DNA of 64,000 nucleotides from assembly GCF_900104845.1 (NCBI RefSeq), contig NZ_FNSR01000003.1, positions 558,001 through 622,000 of the forward strand. Direction: 5' to 3'. The DNA is from Paraburkholderia caballeronis. GTDB lineage: Bacteria > Pseudomonadota > Gammaproteobacteria > Burkholderiales > Burkholderiaceae. Below the pieces are notes generated by a model, which was given only the letters and a program-made list of their open reading frames with translations, did no database searches and was not told where the DNA came from. Positions 1-8,866 of this stretch are shown here, piece after piece (the stretch's first letter is position 1; each line of letters starts with the position of its first letter). The translations under genes were made by a program, and so were the position numbers.

Positions 1-522
1 GTGCAGCAGCGTTTCCAGCAACTGCCGGTCGTCGACGCGCAGCGCGTCGTAGGTCATGTACAGCTTGACCGACGTGAAACCCTCGCTGACCAGCGCCGGC
101 AGTTCCGTTTCGAGCACGGTCGGGTTCGGGTCGGTCACGATCATGTGAAACGCGTAGTCGACCACCGCGCGTCCGGCGGCGCGCTCGCGATAGGCGCTGA
201 CGCTGTCGCGCAGCGACTGGCCGCGATGCTGCGCGGCGAACGGCATCACGAGCGTCGTGCCGCCGAACGCGGCGCCGACCGTCGCTTCGTGGAAGTCGTC
301 GGCGGTCGTCGCGCCGGTCGACGTGGTCTGCGCGATGTGGCAATGCACGTCGATGCCGCCGGGCAGCACCAGCCGGCCGGTCGCGTCGATCACGGTGGCG
401 GCGTCCGGCGCGTCGGCGGTCAGCGCCGCGATCCGGCCGTCGCGCACGGCGACGTTCACGCGGGCGAGCCGCCCGTTCGCGAACACGCTGCCGCCGCGCA
501 CCAGAAGGTCGAACGTGGACAT
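1..522 (-). CDS. D-hydantoinase/dihydropyrimidinase family amidohydrolase, 3' end beyond the window
   Basis: The reading frame opens with ATG at 522 and stays open to base 1, giving the first 174 residues; the C-terminal two thirds lie outside the window. The N-terminal strand layout LLVRGGSVFANG is typical of urease-superfamily amidohydrolases, and the metal motif DVHCHI follows GGI near residue 58. Near residue 157 the Lys of TSVKLYMTY sits where the bridging carboxylated Lys of dihydropyrimidinases is found. Members hydrolyse cyclic ureides such as hydantoins and dihydropyrimidines in the cytoplasm. It lies 34 bases downstream of an amino-acid ABC permease on the same strand, so the product of that importer may be its substrate. 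An allantoinase or phenylhydantoinase is equally possible. Confidence 0.88.
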   Translation of the reverse strand, partial: MSTFDLLVRGGSVFANGRLARVNVAVRDGRIAALTADAPDAATVIDATGRLVLPGGIDVHCHIAQTTSTGATTADDFHEATVGAAFGGTTLVMPFAAQHRGQSLRDSVSAYRERAAGRAVVDYAFHMIVTDPNPTVLETELPALVSEGFTSVKLYMTYDALRVDDRQLLETLLH

Positions 523-556
523 CGGGCTTATTCCTTTGCGAAAGGGCGGCGCGCGC

Positions 557-1276
557 TCATCGCGCGTTTTGTCCGAGCGGTCCGCGCGACGCGCGCAGCC
601 TTTTGCGTCGCGGCGTCGAACCGGTCCGCGCCGTGTTCGCGCGTTCGAGCCGCAGTTGCGCGAGCGTCAGCACGGTCGTGATCGTCAGATAGATGAGGCC
701 GGTCAGCGTCAGCACCTCGACCGCGCGATACGTGCTGCTGTAGATCGTCTGCGCGCTCAGCATCAGTTCGGGAACCGTTATCACCGACGCGAGCGACGTG
801 TTCTTCGTATGGCTGATGAAGTTGCCGACGTACGGCGGCAGCACGATGCGCATCGCCTGCGGCAGCACCACGAAACGCAGGATCAACGGCCACGTCATGC
901 CGAGCGCCTGCGACGCCTCGGTCTGCCCGCGCGGCACCGCGCGGATGCCGGCGCGGATGATCTCCGCGTTGTACGCGGCCGAACTCATCGACAGCGCGAT
1001 GATCGCCGCCGGCAGCGCGTCGAGGCGCAGCCCGAACAGCGGCGCCGCGTAGTACACGAAGAACAGGTGCAGCAGCACCGGCGTGCCGCGAAACACCCAG
1101 ATGTAGACGAACGCCGCGACGTTCAGCGCCTTCAGCCGCGCGTCGCGCGCGAGCGCGAGCACGAGGCCGAACACCGTGCCGCAGACCTGCGTGACGACCG
1201 CGAGGAAAATCGTCATCAGCGCGGCCTTCAGCAGCACCGGCAGATACGGCAGCACCTGCGCGAAGTCGATGTTCAC
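557..1276 (-). CDS. polar amino-acid ABC transporter permease (HisMQ family)
   Basis: Inner-membrane permease of a polar amino-acid type ABC importer, 239 residues, normal for the family. Hydrophobic helices are visible near residues 12-38, 55-75, 80-100 and 185-210. The EAA cytoplasmic loop, which docks the ATPase, reads EASQALGMTWPLILRFVVLPQ around residues 118-138. The start is GTG at 1276, preceded by GGAG at a good distance. It sits 52 bases after the binding protein at 1329-2126 and 34 bases before the hydantoinase, so the three probably form one operon. Only one permease and no ATPase are in view; an ATPase may lie past base 1. The C-terminus is Arg-rich and longer than usual. Confidence 0.9.
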   Translation of the reverse strand: MNIDFAQVLPYLPVLLKAALMTIFLAVVTQVCGTVFGLVLALARDARLKALNVAAFVYIWVFRGTPVLLHLFFVYYAAPLFGLRLDALPAAIIALSMSSAAYNAEIIRAGIRAVPRGQTEASQALGMTWPLILRFVVLPQAMRIVLPPYVGNFISHTKNTSLASVITVPELMLSAQTIYSSTYRAVEVLTLTGLIYLTITTVLTLAQLRLERANTARTGSTPRRKRLRASRGPLGQNAR

Positions 1277-1328
1277 GGCGACTCCGGATCGCGGGCCGGT
1301 TCGGCGTCGAGGACGTGAGGCATGCGGA

Positions 1329-2126
1329 TCACTTCGCGGTCTCGCTCAACTGCGCGCTGTAGTGGTCGATCCCGAAGTACTGCTTGCCCCATTTGTCGAG
1401 CAGCCCTTCCTTCTTCATTTCGCGGATCGCCGCATCGACGCCGGCCTTCAGGTCGGCCGAGCCCTTCGGCATCGGCGCGCCGACGAAGCGCACGCGGTAC
1501 GGCTCGCCGACGATCGACGCGATGCCCGGCCGCTGGCGCAGCACGTTCGCGGCGGACGTGTCCGGCGCGACCACCGCGTCGAGCCGGCCGAACGCGAGGT
1601 CGGTGAACATCTCCGCATAACCGGAGTAACCCTTGAAGTCCGCGAATTCGCCGTACTGTTTTTCGATGTCGCGCGCGGGCATCTCGCCGTCGTTCGCGCC
1701 CGCGATCGCACCGACGCGCTTGCCCTTCAGGTCCCTGAAGCTCCTGATGTCGTTCGCGCCGCTGCGCGCGACGATCACGACCGCCGAGCGCGAATACGGA
1801 ATCGAGTAGTCGAACACGGCCGCGCGCTCCGGCGTGATGTTCACGTTCGAGAACACGATGTCGAAGCGGCCGGTCTGCAGGCCCGGCAGGATGCCCTTGA
1901 ATTCCAGATGGTCGAGCTGCATCGGAATGTGCAGATAAGCGCTGACGAAACGCGCGACCTGCACGTCGTAGCCGTCGAGTTCGTTCTGTGCGTTGACGAA
2001 CGACACCGGCGGCAGGTCGCCGCTCGTCGCGGCGTTGAGTTTGACCGGCAGCGCGGCCTGCGCGCACGACACGGAGAACACGCCGATCAGCGCGAGCGCC
2101 CGCGCGGCGAAGGCGAATCGTTTCAT
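1329..2126 (-). CDS. polar amino-acid ABC transporter substrate-binding protein
   Basis: Periplasmic binding protein of bacterial family 3 (SBP_bac_3), 265 residues. A signal peptide covers about residues 1-24 and ends at CAQA. The family motif GYDVQVARFV follows near residue 52, and FDIVFSNVNITPERAAVFDY near residue 88 is the conserved ligand-lobe region. The start ATG has GAGG eight bases upstream. It heads a minus-strand operon with the permease and the hydantoinase. The ligand cannot be read from sequence; the neighbours suggest an amino acid or a carbamoyl/hydantoin derivative. Confidence 0.9.
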   Translation of the reverse strand: MKRFAFAARALALIGVFSVSCAQAALPVKLNAATSGDLPPVSFVNAQNELDGYDVQVARFVSAYLHIPMQLDHLEFKGILPGLQTGRFDIVFSNVNITPERAAVFDYSIPYSRSAVVIVARSGANDIRSFRDLKGKRVGAIAGANDGEMPARDIEKQYGEFADFKGYSGYAEMFTDLAFGRLDAVVAPDTSAANVLRQRPGIASIVGEPYRVRFVGAPMPKGSADLKAGVDAAIREMKKEGLLDKWGKQYFGIDHYSAQLSETAK

Positions 2127-2344
2127 TGCTACCTCGGATACGGTGAGAGCGCACGGGGGTTCCGCGCGGGTTCGCGGAACGCATGCTCCGGCCGGGGCAG
2201 CGATATGGGACGGCGGCTCAGCCGGAGGCAGTGCGTATCGTAAGGAAGAATGTTTTTGTCGTCGTATGCATTTTTATCGTCGGCGCATAACGTGATGTTA
2301 AGTGCGCGGTGCCGCGGCGTTCGCGGCGCCGCTGAACTGCCGCG

Positions 2345-3511
2345 TCACATCTGGATCACGTCCGCGACCGTCTTGGTGCGATTCTTGAACCGGTAGATCG
2401 TGATCGCCGCGTCCTTCAGGTCGCCGTGCGCGTCGAACGCGATGCGGCCGATCACGCCGTCGTACTGCGTGCCGGGCATCGCGGCGACGATCCGGCTGCG
2501 GTCCGTCGAATTGGCCCGCCTCATCGCGTCGTACAGCACGTACACCGCGTCGTAGGCGAACGGCGCATACGAGTCGATCGGCATCTTGTAACGATCGACG
2601 TAGTGTTTTTCGAACTCCGCGCCGCGCGGCATTTTCGACAGCGCGAGCCCCGCTTCCGAGCACACGATGTTGCCGATCGCGTCGCCGGCCAGATCGATCA
2701 TCTTCGTCGTGCACGCGCCGTCGCCGCCGAGAATGCGGGTGGCGATGCCGAGATTCGCGGCCTGCTTCGCGAGCGGTCCCGCCGTCGCATCCGAGCCGCC
2801 GTACATGATCGCGTCCGGGCGCAGTCCCTTGATCTTCGTGAGAATCGCGCGGAAGTCGGTCGCCTTGTCGTTCGTCGCCTCGCGCGCGATCACCGTGCCG
2901 CCGCCCGCCTGCACCGCCTTCGCGAACTGGTCCGCGAGCCCCTGGCCGTACGCGGTCGCATCGTCGATCACCGCGATCCGCTTCGCGTGCAGCGTGCCGA
3001 GCGCGTAGCGCGCGAGCGCCGGCCCCTGCAGCGCGTCGGTCGCGACGACGCGGTACGTCGTCTTGAAGCCTTGCAGCGTGAACGCGGGGTTCGTCGAACC
3101 CTGCGAGACCTGCACGACGTTCGCGTCGCTGTACACGCGCGCGGCCGGAATCGACACGCCCGAGTTGATGTCGCCGACGACCGCGACGACGCCGTCGTCA
3201 ACGAGCCGCTGCGCGACCTGCGTGCCGGTGCGCGGGTCGGCGGCGTCGTCCTGCGAATCGAGCCTGAACTGCACCGGCTTGCCGTCGATCACCGGATGCT
3301 GGCTGTTGATCTCGTCGATCGCGAGGCGCGCGGCGTTCTCGCTGTCCTTGCCCATGTTCGCGAGCGGGCCGGTGAGCGGCGCCGCATGGCCGATCAGGAC
3401 GACGGAAGGATCGGCGGCGAGCGCGGACGTGGCGCTAGCGGCGAGCGCGCAGTACGCGGCGGCCGCGACGCAGACGCTGGTCGGGCGGAGCGGACGGGGA
3501 GGATGCTTCAC
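2345..3511 (-). CDS. branched-chain amino-acid type ABC transporter substrate-binding protein
   Basis: Periplasmic type I binding protein of the LivJ/LivK family (peripla_BP_6), 388 residues from the chosen start. I chose GTG at 3511 because AAGAGG lies just upstream and the protein then opens with Lys/Arg and a signal peptide ending at TSALA; the frame is open further upstream to 3769 but that extension looks non-coding. The mature part begins DPSVVLIGHAAPLTGPLANMG, the usual LivJ opening. No permease or ATPase is adjacent, so it is an orphan binding protein that may serve another Liv system, possibly the one at 27113-31756. The natural ligand is unknown. Confidence 0.88.
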   Translation of the reverse strand: MKHPPRPLRPTSVCVAAAAYCALAASATSALAADPSVVLIGHAAPLTGPLANMGKDSENAARLAIDEINSQHPVIDGKPVQFRLDSQDDAADPRTGTQVAQRLVDDGVVAVVGDINSGVSIPAARVYSDANVVQVSQGSTNPAFTLQGFKTTYRVVATDALQGPALARYALGTLHAKRIAVIDDATAYGQGLADQFAKAVQAGGGTVIAREATNDKATDFRAILTKIKGLRPDAIMYGGSDATAGPLAKQAANLGIATRILGGDGACTTKMIDLAGDAIGNIVCSEAGLALSKMPRGAEFEKHYVDRYKMPIDSYAPFAYDAVYVLYDAMRRANSTDRSRIVAAMPGTQYDGVIGRIAFDAHGDLKDAAITIYRFKNRTKTVADVIQM

Positions 3512-3841
3512 GGGCAGACCTCTTTTCGATGATGGCGGAAGAAAGCGAAAAGGCCGGGAAAAAGCGGGGTAAAACGCGGGGTGGAGCGCGATCACGCCGG
3601 CCGGAACCGTTCGCATCGCAGGGAGCGCGATGCGGATGAAAACCAGTATTCGGCCGCCGATATTCGGCGTCCAACGACTAATTCTGTTCGGCGGCGATAA
3701 GAAAACGTTATTGGCTGTTCCGGTGTCGAGCCTTGTGTCGCAACGGTTTTCCGCCCTTGCATGGCTCATGCAAACACGTGGAGGTTTTCTTTTTTCTGGC
3801 CGTTCTTTCGCGGCGGCGTGTTTTTTCTTCCCGGAAGGGCG
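3512..3841. other. intergenic region, 330 bases
   Basis: Upstream of the LivJ-type gene and downstream of the acyltransferase, both on the minus strand. It is clearly more AT-rich than its surroundings (3690-3830). A 7-bp dyad, TTGCATG-GCT-CATGCAA, lies at 3757-3773. The word AAAACGTTATT at 3703-3713 resembles the LacI-type operators found further on, but without a clear dyad. No convincing gene is seen. Confidence 0.5.
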
Positions 3842-4939
3842 TCAATTGCCGGCGGCAGACTGCGTCGTGGGCGTGCGGCTTCGACGCGTGGCGAGTGCCG
3901 CGTAAAGCGCGTTCAGCGCGTTGCGTGCGTACGGCACGTAGTACCGCTCCAGCAGCCATACGAGTATCGCCACGCCCGCAACGAAGGCGAACGCCGCAGC
4001 AGCAGTGTGTCGAGGCGGCGCGGGCAAGAAGTTCCATAACAACGCCAGTGGCGAATGAATGATGTACACGCCGTAGGACAGCCGGCCGCCTGCCAGAAAC
4101 GCGGTACGCACAACGCCGTGCGGCTCGACATGCGCGGCTGCGAAGATCAATGCGGGAACCGCGATCCCGACGACGGCGAGCGGATAGACAGACGGCGGAA
4201 CGAACGACGGCTTCGAGAGCAGGAGCGCAGGTACGACAAGCACAGGCAGGAGCGCGAGCGCGTTGCTGCGGAAATGGCTGCCGCGAGTGTGTCGTTCGAG
4301 AAATATCCCGATGGAAAACGATAGCGCCGCGCGCGCCGCGCGCGCCGGGCCGACGGTGATGGACGGCCATTCCCATCCGCCGTCCAGGTTTCCGGCGTGG
4401 TGCGCGTACAGACCGACCTCGACTGCGGCCAGCACGAATAGCAGGGCGAGACCCATGCGGGAGCGTCGGCATGCGAGCGCCGCATAGACGGCATTGACAA
4501 CAAGCTCCGATGCCAGCGACCACGCAGGCAAATCAAGCGGGAAAACGCGCGGATGAAGCGGCGACGGCAGATACAGGAAGCCGGCGAGCGCGGTGACGAG
4601 GCCGGCTCCCATCGCGACAGACGACATGCCGTGCGTGAGCAGCGCCGTCAGCGTCGGCACGAGCCCGAGCAAAAGCCCCAGCGCATACAGCGGATAGAAC
4701 CGTATCGCCCTGCCGGCGATGAATCGGCCGGGCGTCAGCGCACCGCTGACCAGCCGGTCTCGATAGGTCCGCGCGATCACGAATCCGCTCAGGCAAAAGA
4801 ACAGATCGACGGCGAGATAGACGTTGGTGAGCGCCGGCAGCCACGAAAACAGCTTCGGGGCATGCAGGGTTACGACCAGCACCGCCGCGACGGCCCGGAT
4901 GCCGTCGAGCGTGGCAAATCGTTCTGTTGTTTTAGTCAT
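3842..4939 (-). CDS. acyltransferase 3 family membrane protein
   Basis: Integral membrane O-acyltransferase (Acyl_transf_3, OafA/NodX-like), 365 residues with about ten hydrophobic segments. The N-terminus RFATLDGIRAVAAVLVVTLH contains the conserved R and the histidine of helix 1 that is essential in the family. FFCLSGFVIARTYRDR near residue 47 and RFIAGRAIRFYPLYALG near residue 72 are the next two conserved blocks, and the late GRLSYGVYIIHSPL is also typical. Such enzymes transfer acetyl or other acyl groups to surface glycans, antibiotics or lipids. The gene stands alone, with no glycan genes beside it, so the acceptor is unknown. It is shorter than OafA and lacks an SGNH domain. Confidence 0.88.
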   Translation of the reverse strand: MTKTTERFATLDGIRAVAAVLVVTLHAPKLFSWLPALTNVYLAVDLFFCLSGFVIARTYRDRLVSGALTPGRFIAGRAIRFYPLYALGLLLGLVPTLTALLTHGMSSVAMGAGLVTALAGFLYLPSPLHPRVFPLDLPAWSLASELVVNAVYAALACRRSRMGLALLFVLAAVEVGLYAHHAGNLDGGWEWPSITVGPARAARAALSFSIGIFLERHTRGSHFRSNALALLPVLVVPALLLSKPSFVPPSVYPLAVVGIAVPALIFAAAHVEPHGVVRTAFLAGGRLSYGVYIIHSPLALLWNFLPAPPRHTAAAAFAFVAGVAILVWLLERYYVPYARNALNALYAALATRRSRTPTTQSAAGN

Positions 4940-5023
4940 TGCCGCCCCGTCATGTGCCGGCGGTCAATCCATGAGATCCGTCGACGTTCATTATTCGATT
5001 TGGGACGTATCTTGCCACATGGA

Positions 5024-6391
5024 TCAGCCCAGCCCCCGCAACAGCGCCTCGACACTGCGCCCGATCGACAGCACCCGCGCGTCGTCGAGCGCGAGCCGGC
5101 ATACCGACAGCCCGACCGGCAGTTCGCCGTCACGATGGCACGGCACGCTGATCGCGCAGCCGTCGATGAAGTTGACGACCGCCGTATTGCGCAGCGCCTT
5201 CGCGTTCAACGCGAAAAAACGTGCGTCGTCGCGCTCGACGTCCACGATCAATGGCGGCGCGATCGCGACGGTCGGCATCAGCCACGCGTCGAACTTCGCG
5301 AGCCTCATGCGCGCGGCGTGCGCGAGCCGCCGCCGCGCGGCGAGCAGATCGAGGTAGTCGGCCGCGCTGCGCTGCTCGCCGGTCTTGAGCCGCTGGAGCA
5401 CGCGCGGGTCGTAATCGGCCGCCGCGCGCGCGACGTGCGGACGATGCCACGCCCACGCCTCGGCCGCGGTGATGCCCGCGAGCGGCGTGTCGCGCGCGGT
5501 GTCGGCCAGTTCGGGGAACGCGAAGTATTCGATCGTCGCGCCCGCGTCGCGCAGCAGGCCCAGCGCGCGTTCGAACGCGACGCGGACCGTTGCGTCGAGA
5601 TCGTCGCCGACGTAGTCCGGCGTCACGCCGAAGCGCAGGCCGTCGAGCGGACGCGCGGCGCTGTCGAGCGTCGCGCCGGACACGATCGCGTCGATCAGCG
5701 CGCAGCAATCGACGCTGCGTGCGATCGGGCCGACCGTGTCGAACGACGTCGCGAGCGGCAGCACGCCGTCGAGCGGCACGCGGCGCGCGGTCGGCTTGAA
5801 GCCGACGAGGCCGCAGAACGCGGCCGGAATCCGCAGCGAGCCGCCGGTGTCGGTGCCGAGCGCGCCCGCGACGTGGCCGAGCGCGACCGACACCGCTGCG
5901 CCCGAACTCGACCCGCCCGCGAGCCGCGCGGGATCGAGCGGATTGGCCGGCGTGCCGTAGTGCGGGTTCGTGCCGAGGCCGGAGAACGCGAACTCGCTCA
6001 TGTTGGTGCGCGCGGCGAGCACCGCGCCGGCTTCGCGCAGCCGCGCGATCGCGACGCCGTCGCGCGGCGCGGCGGCCGCTTCGCGCAGCACGCGCGAGCC
6101 GGCGGTCGTCGTCTGGCCTTTCACGTCGAACAGGTCCTTGATCGACAGCGGCACACCGGCCAGCGGCGACGGCGCGTAGCCGCGCGCGCGCAGGCTGTCG
6201 CTCGTCGCCGCCGCGTGGCGCGCGGCGGCGGGATCGGCTGCGGTGTAGGTCGCACGGCGCTGGGCGAGGTCGTCGTCGATTGCCGCGATGCCAGCTTCGG
6301 TCAGCGCGGCCGACGTCGTGTCGCCGCGCGCGAGCGCGTCGCCCGTCGCGCGGATCGTAGGGATCGTGTGGATCGTGCGCATCGCCGTCAT
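5024..6391 (-). CDS. amidase (amidase signature family)
   Basis: Cytoplasmic hydrolase of amides or carbamoyl compounds, 455 residues. The Ser-cis-Ser-Lys triad is visible: Lys85 in PLSIKDLFD, cis-Ser161 in AGGSSSGAA and nucleophile Ser185 in DTGGSLRIPA. The ATG at 6391 overlaps the stop of the upstream DUF2848 gene as ATGA, so the two are translationally coupled; a second in-frame ATG lies nine bases on. The pairing with a DUF2848 protein, a divergent LysR regulator and a ureidoglycolate-lyase-like gene suggests breakdown of a ureide, allophanate-like or amide nitrogen source. It lacks the C-terminal domain of allophanate hydrolase. Substrate unknown. Confidence 0.92.
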   Translation of the reverse strand: MTAMRTIHTIPTIRATGDALARGDTTSAALTEAGIAAIDDDLAQRRATYTAADPAAARHAAATSDSLRARGYAPSPLAGVPLSIKDLFDVKGQTTTAGSRVLREAAAAPRDGVAIARLREAGAVLAARTNMSEFAFSGLGTNPHYGTPANPLDPARLAGGSSSGAAVSVALGHVAGALGTDTGGSLRIPAAFCGLVGFKPTARRVPLDGVLPLATSFDTVGPIARSVDCCALIDAIVSGATLDSAARPLDGLRFGVTPDYVGDDLDATVRVAFERALGLLRDAGATIEYFAFPELADTARDTPLAGITAAEAWAWHRPHVARAAADYDPRVLQRLKTGEQRSAADYLDLLAARRRLAHAARMRLAKFDAWLMPTVAIAPPLIVDVERDDARFFALNAKALRNTAVVNFIDGCAISVPCHRDGELPVGLSVCRLALDDARVLSIGRSVEALLRGLG

Positions 6392-7095
6392 GCCTCGTGC
6401 GCGAGCGCATCGACCGCGTAGCGATGGCGCAGGCTGCGCGCGAGCACCGGGTCGTGCAGTTCGAGTTCGTACGCGGCGGCCGGCGTCAGCGCGCCGAGCA
6501 CCGGCTGCGTGCCGCAGAAGAGGGCGGTGCCGGCGGGCATCACCGCGCCGCCGAAGCCTCGCGCGATCAGTTCGGCCGGCGGCAGCAGCCGCGCGAGGGT
6601 GCCTTCCTGATACAGCGCGCGAGTGCCGTCCGCGTCGATGCGCCAGCTGCGCGCGACGAGCGCGTCCCAGTGGCCGGCGACGTCGTCGTAGCGCCACAGC
6701 GTGCGGCCGAGCGGCTTCGCGCAGACCTGCTTCGACACGGTCACGTCGTATGCCTCGACATGACGGTCGGTATGGTCGGAGCCGATGCCGACCACGAGTC
6801 CGTCCGACGCGGTCTGCACGAGCACGACCTCGACTTCGCCGGACGACTGCGCGCCGACCGTCTCGATCCGCGCGCCGGTCGTCAGCAGCGCGGCCGCGAG
6901 CGGATAGAAGCACGGCACCGACGCGGGCCGGCGCACGCCGATCGCTTCGAGTTCACGGATGTGATGCTCGACGTCGTCGCGGTCGCGGCCGGCCCAGCCG
7001 GCGATCACGAGGCGCTCGACCGCCAGTTCGCATGGCGCCGTGTTCGCGCTGCTGCCGGGTGCCGCCACGCGCTCGATTTCGCACTTCAGTTTCAT
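6388..7095 (-). CDS. DUF2848 family protein
   Basis: A 235-residue soluble protein recognised as DUF2848 from its overall pattern: an opening LAVERLVIAGWAGRDRDDVEHH, GVRRPASVPCFYPLA near residue 55, VGIGSDHTDRHVEAYDV near 100 and GGAVMPAGTALFCGT near 180. The middle and end resemble the fumarylacetoacetase-fold C-terminal region, with GSDHTDR as a likely metal or catalytic loop; that comparison is my inference. The start ATG at 7095 replaces a much longer open frame whose upstream part is a shadow of the LysR gene. It overlaps the amidase start by four bases. The role is unknown but it must work in the same pathway as the amidase. Confidence 0.8.
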   Translation of the reverse strand: MKLKCEIERVAAPGSSANTAPCELAVERLVIAGWAGRDRDDVEHHIRELEAIGVRRPASVPCFYPLAAALLTTGARIETVGAQSSGEVEVVLVQTASDGLVVGIGSDHTDRHVEAYDVTVSKQVCAKPLGRTLWRYDDVAGHWDALVARSWRIDADGTRALYQEGTLARLLPPAELIARGFGGAVMPAGTALFCGTQPVLGALTPAAAYELELHDPVLARSLRHRYAVDALAHEA

Positions 7096-7285
7096 TGTCG
7101 CCTGTCCTCGTATGCTGTTTCGAAGCGCCGTTCGCAGCGCCGCGCTGGCAAGTCTTCGCGCGTGGCCCGGTTCTGTCCAACAAATAAATGTTGACGGCGC
7201 CGCGCAGTTTTTCTTGTCACCGGGGTTTTCCGGCGGCGGTACACTGGGTCCGTTTTCCGCTTTCCACGAGCAGGCCGACTGCGCA

Positions 7286-8230
7286 ATGAATGTCCGTTTT
7301 CTCGAAACGTTCGTGTGGCTCGCCAGGCTGCGCAGCTTCCGCCTGACCGCGGAGCGTCTGCACGCGACGCAGGCCGCGATTTCGAGCCGCATTTCCGCGC
7401 TCGAACAGGAACTCGGCGTGCGGCTCTTCGAGCGCGGGCCGCGCGAAGTCACGCTGACGCAGGACGGCAGCAAGGCACTGCCGTTCGCCGAGCAGATGCT
7501 GAAGCTGAACCAGACGATGCTCGCGAGCGTCGGCGACCGCTCGAAGATCGCGGGGCTGCTGCGCGTCGGCGCGATCGAGTCGGTCGTGCATACCTGGCTG
7601 CCCGAACTGATCAAGCGGATTCGCGACGAATACCCGAAGCTCGCGCTCGAACTGACGAGCGACACGTCCGCGAATCTCGCGGTGCTGCTCGCGAACGGGC
7701 AGATCGACGTCGCGTTGCAGACGACGCCGGTGGCGGGCGCGGACGCGTCGAACGTGCCGCTCGGCAGCCTGCCGATGTGCTGGATGGCGAGCCCCGCGCT
7801 GAACCTCGCCGGGCAGACGCTGACGGAGGCGGAACTCGCCGCGTATCCGATCCTGAGTTTTCCGCGCCATTCGCCGCCGCACGCGTTCCTGAGCGGACTG
7901 TTCGCGGCGAGCGGCGAGATCGACGCGCAGATCAACTGCCTGTCGTCGGTCGCGGCGATCATCCGGCTCGTCGTCGACGGCTTCGGCATCGCGGTGCTGC
8001 CCGCCGCGTTCGTGATGCGCGAACTCGAAGCGGGCCAGTTGCACCTGCTGAAGGTCGAGCATCGCGTGCCCGCGCTGCCGCTCGTTGCGGCGTACCGGCG
8101 CACGCCGGACAGCCTGCTGCCGGAGTCGATCACGCGGCTCGCGCTTGCCGTGATGCTCGACTTCAGCCTCGTGCACGGGCCGGCGTTTTCACAGGTTCCT
8201 TCGACCGACGATCGCGCGCCGCACGCGTGA
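7286..8230 (+). CDS. LysR family transcriptional regulator
   Basis: A 314-residue DNA-binding regulator. The N-terminal winged helix is complete: FLETFVWLARLRSFRLTAE, then the recognition helix around ATQAAISSRISALEQELG and LFERGPREVTLTQDG. The remainder is a type 2 periplasmic-binding-like effector domain. It is divergent from the DUF2848-amidase pair with 190 bases between them, the standard LysR arrangement, so it probably controls that operon in response to a pathway compound. The start ATG at 7286 fits the family's N-terminus; the upstream open frame is not needed. Confidence 0.93.
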   Translation: MNVRFLETFVWLARLRSFRLTAERLHATQAAISSRISALEQELGVRLFERGPREVTLTQDGSKALPFAEQMLKLNQTMLASVGDRSKIAGLLRVGAIESVVHTWLPELIKRIRDEYPKLALELTSDTSANLAVLLANGQIDVALQTTPVAGADASNVPLGSLPMCWMASPALNLAGQTLTEAELAAYPILSFPRHSPPHAFLSGLFAASGEIDAQINCLSSVAAIIRLVVDGFGIAVLPAAFVMRELEAGQLHLLKVEHRVPALPLVAAYRRTPDSLLPESITRLALAVMLDFSLVHGPAFSQVPSTDDRAPHA

Positions 8231-8270
8231 GCGCGTTCATGCCGTTTTTTCCACGTTCAACGGACTCTTC

Positions 8271-8816
8271 ATGCCGACTGCTTTTCCGCTTCCCGTCGAA
8301 CCGCTCGACATGGACCGCTGCGCGCCTTATGGCTGGATGCTCGGCAAGCCGGTGTCGAGGTGCGACGACGGGCCTGCGTTTACGAGCCCGGCGTCGGACT
8401 TCTGGCGCGAGCATCTGTTCGACACCGGCGCGCCCGGCGAAACCGAAGTGCTGTGGGTCGTCTATCGCAGCGACGACGCGACGGTCGCGTCGCTGGAGCG
8501 CCATCATCTGACGCAGCAGGCGATCGTGCCGCTGACCGCGCCGGTCGTGCACGTCGTCGCGACGTCGAGGGACGACGGCTCGCCGGACCTCGCGACGCTG
8601 CGCGCATTCGGGATTGCGCCGGGGCAGGGGCTCTGCATGCGCGCGAAGACGTGGCACGCGACGCGCGTGCGCGGCGGCGAAGCGACCTGCCTGATGTTGA
8701 CGCGCCCGTCCACGACGATCGATCTCGTCGTGCATCTGAAGACCGGCGCGCCGGCGTGCGAGAGCGTGTTGCAGCCGATCGGCGCGCGCCGGCTCGAATG
8801 GGCAATCGAGGCGTGA
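8271..8816 (+). CDS. ureidoglycolate lyase-like protein (AllA family)
   Basis: A 181-residue cupin-fold protein of the ureidoglycolate lyase/hydrolase family, which splits ureidoglycolate to glyoxylate and urea at the end of allantoin breakdown. The family signatures are visible: ERHHLTQQAIVPLT near residue 77 (conserved His pair and Q), the GQGLCMRAKTWHATRV block near residue 122, and a short C-terminal helix. It follows the LysR gene by 40 bases on the same strand. With the hydantoinase and the amidase nearby this supports ureide catabolism. A different small substrate is possible, because no other allantoin genes are in view. Confidence 0.75.
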   Translation: MPTAFPLPVEPLDMDRCAPYGWMLGKPVSRCDDGPAFTSPASDFWREHLFDTGAPGETEVLWVVYRSDDATVASLERHHLTQQAIVPLTAPVVHVVATSRDDGSPDLATLRAFGIAPGQGLCMRAKTWHATRVRGGEATCLMLTRPSTTIDLVVHLKTGAPACESVLQPIGARRLEWAIEA

Positions 8817-8866
8817 AGGCGGCCTAGCGCCGGGTGCTTATGCACAGGGCGCTGGGCCGTTCAGCG

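Noticed and set aside
1..681. Plus-strand open frame of 226 codons at the left end
   Set aside because: It is Arg/His/Val-rich shadow coding opposite the hydantoinase, whose metal motif and start are clear on the minus strand.
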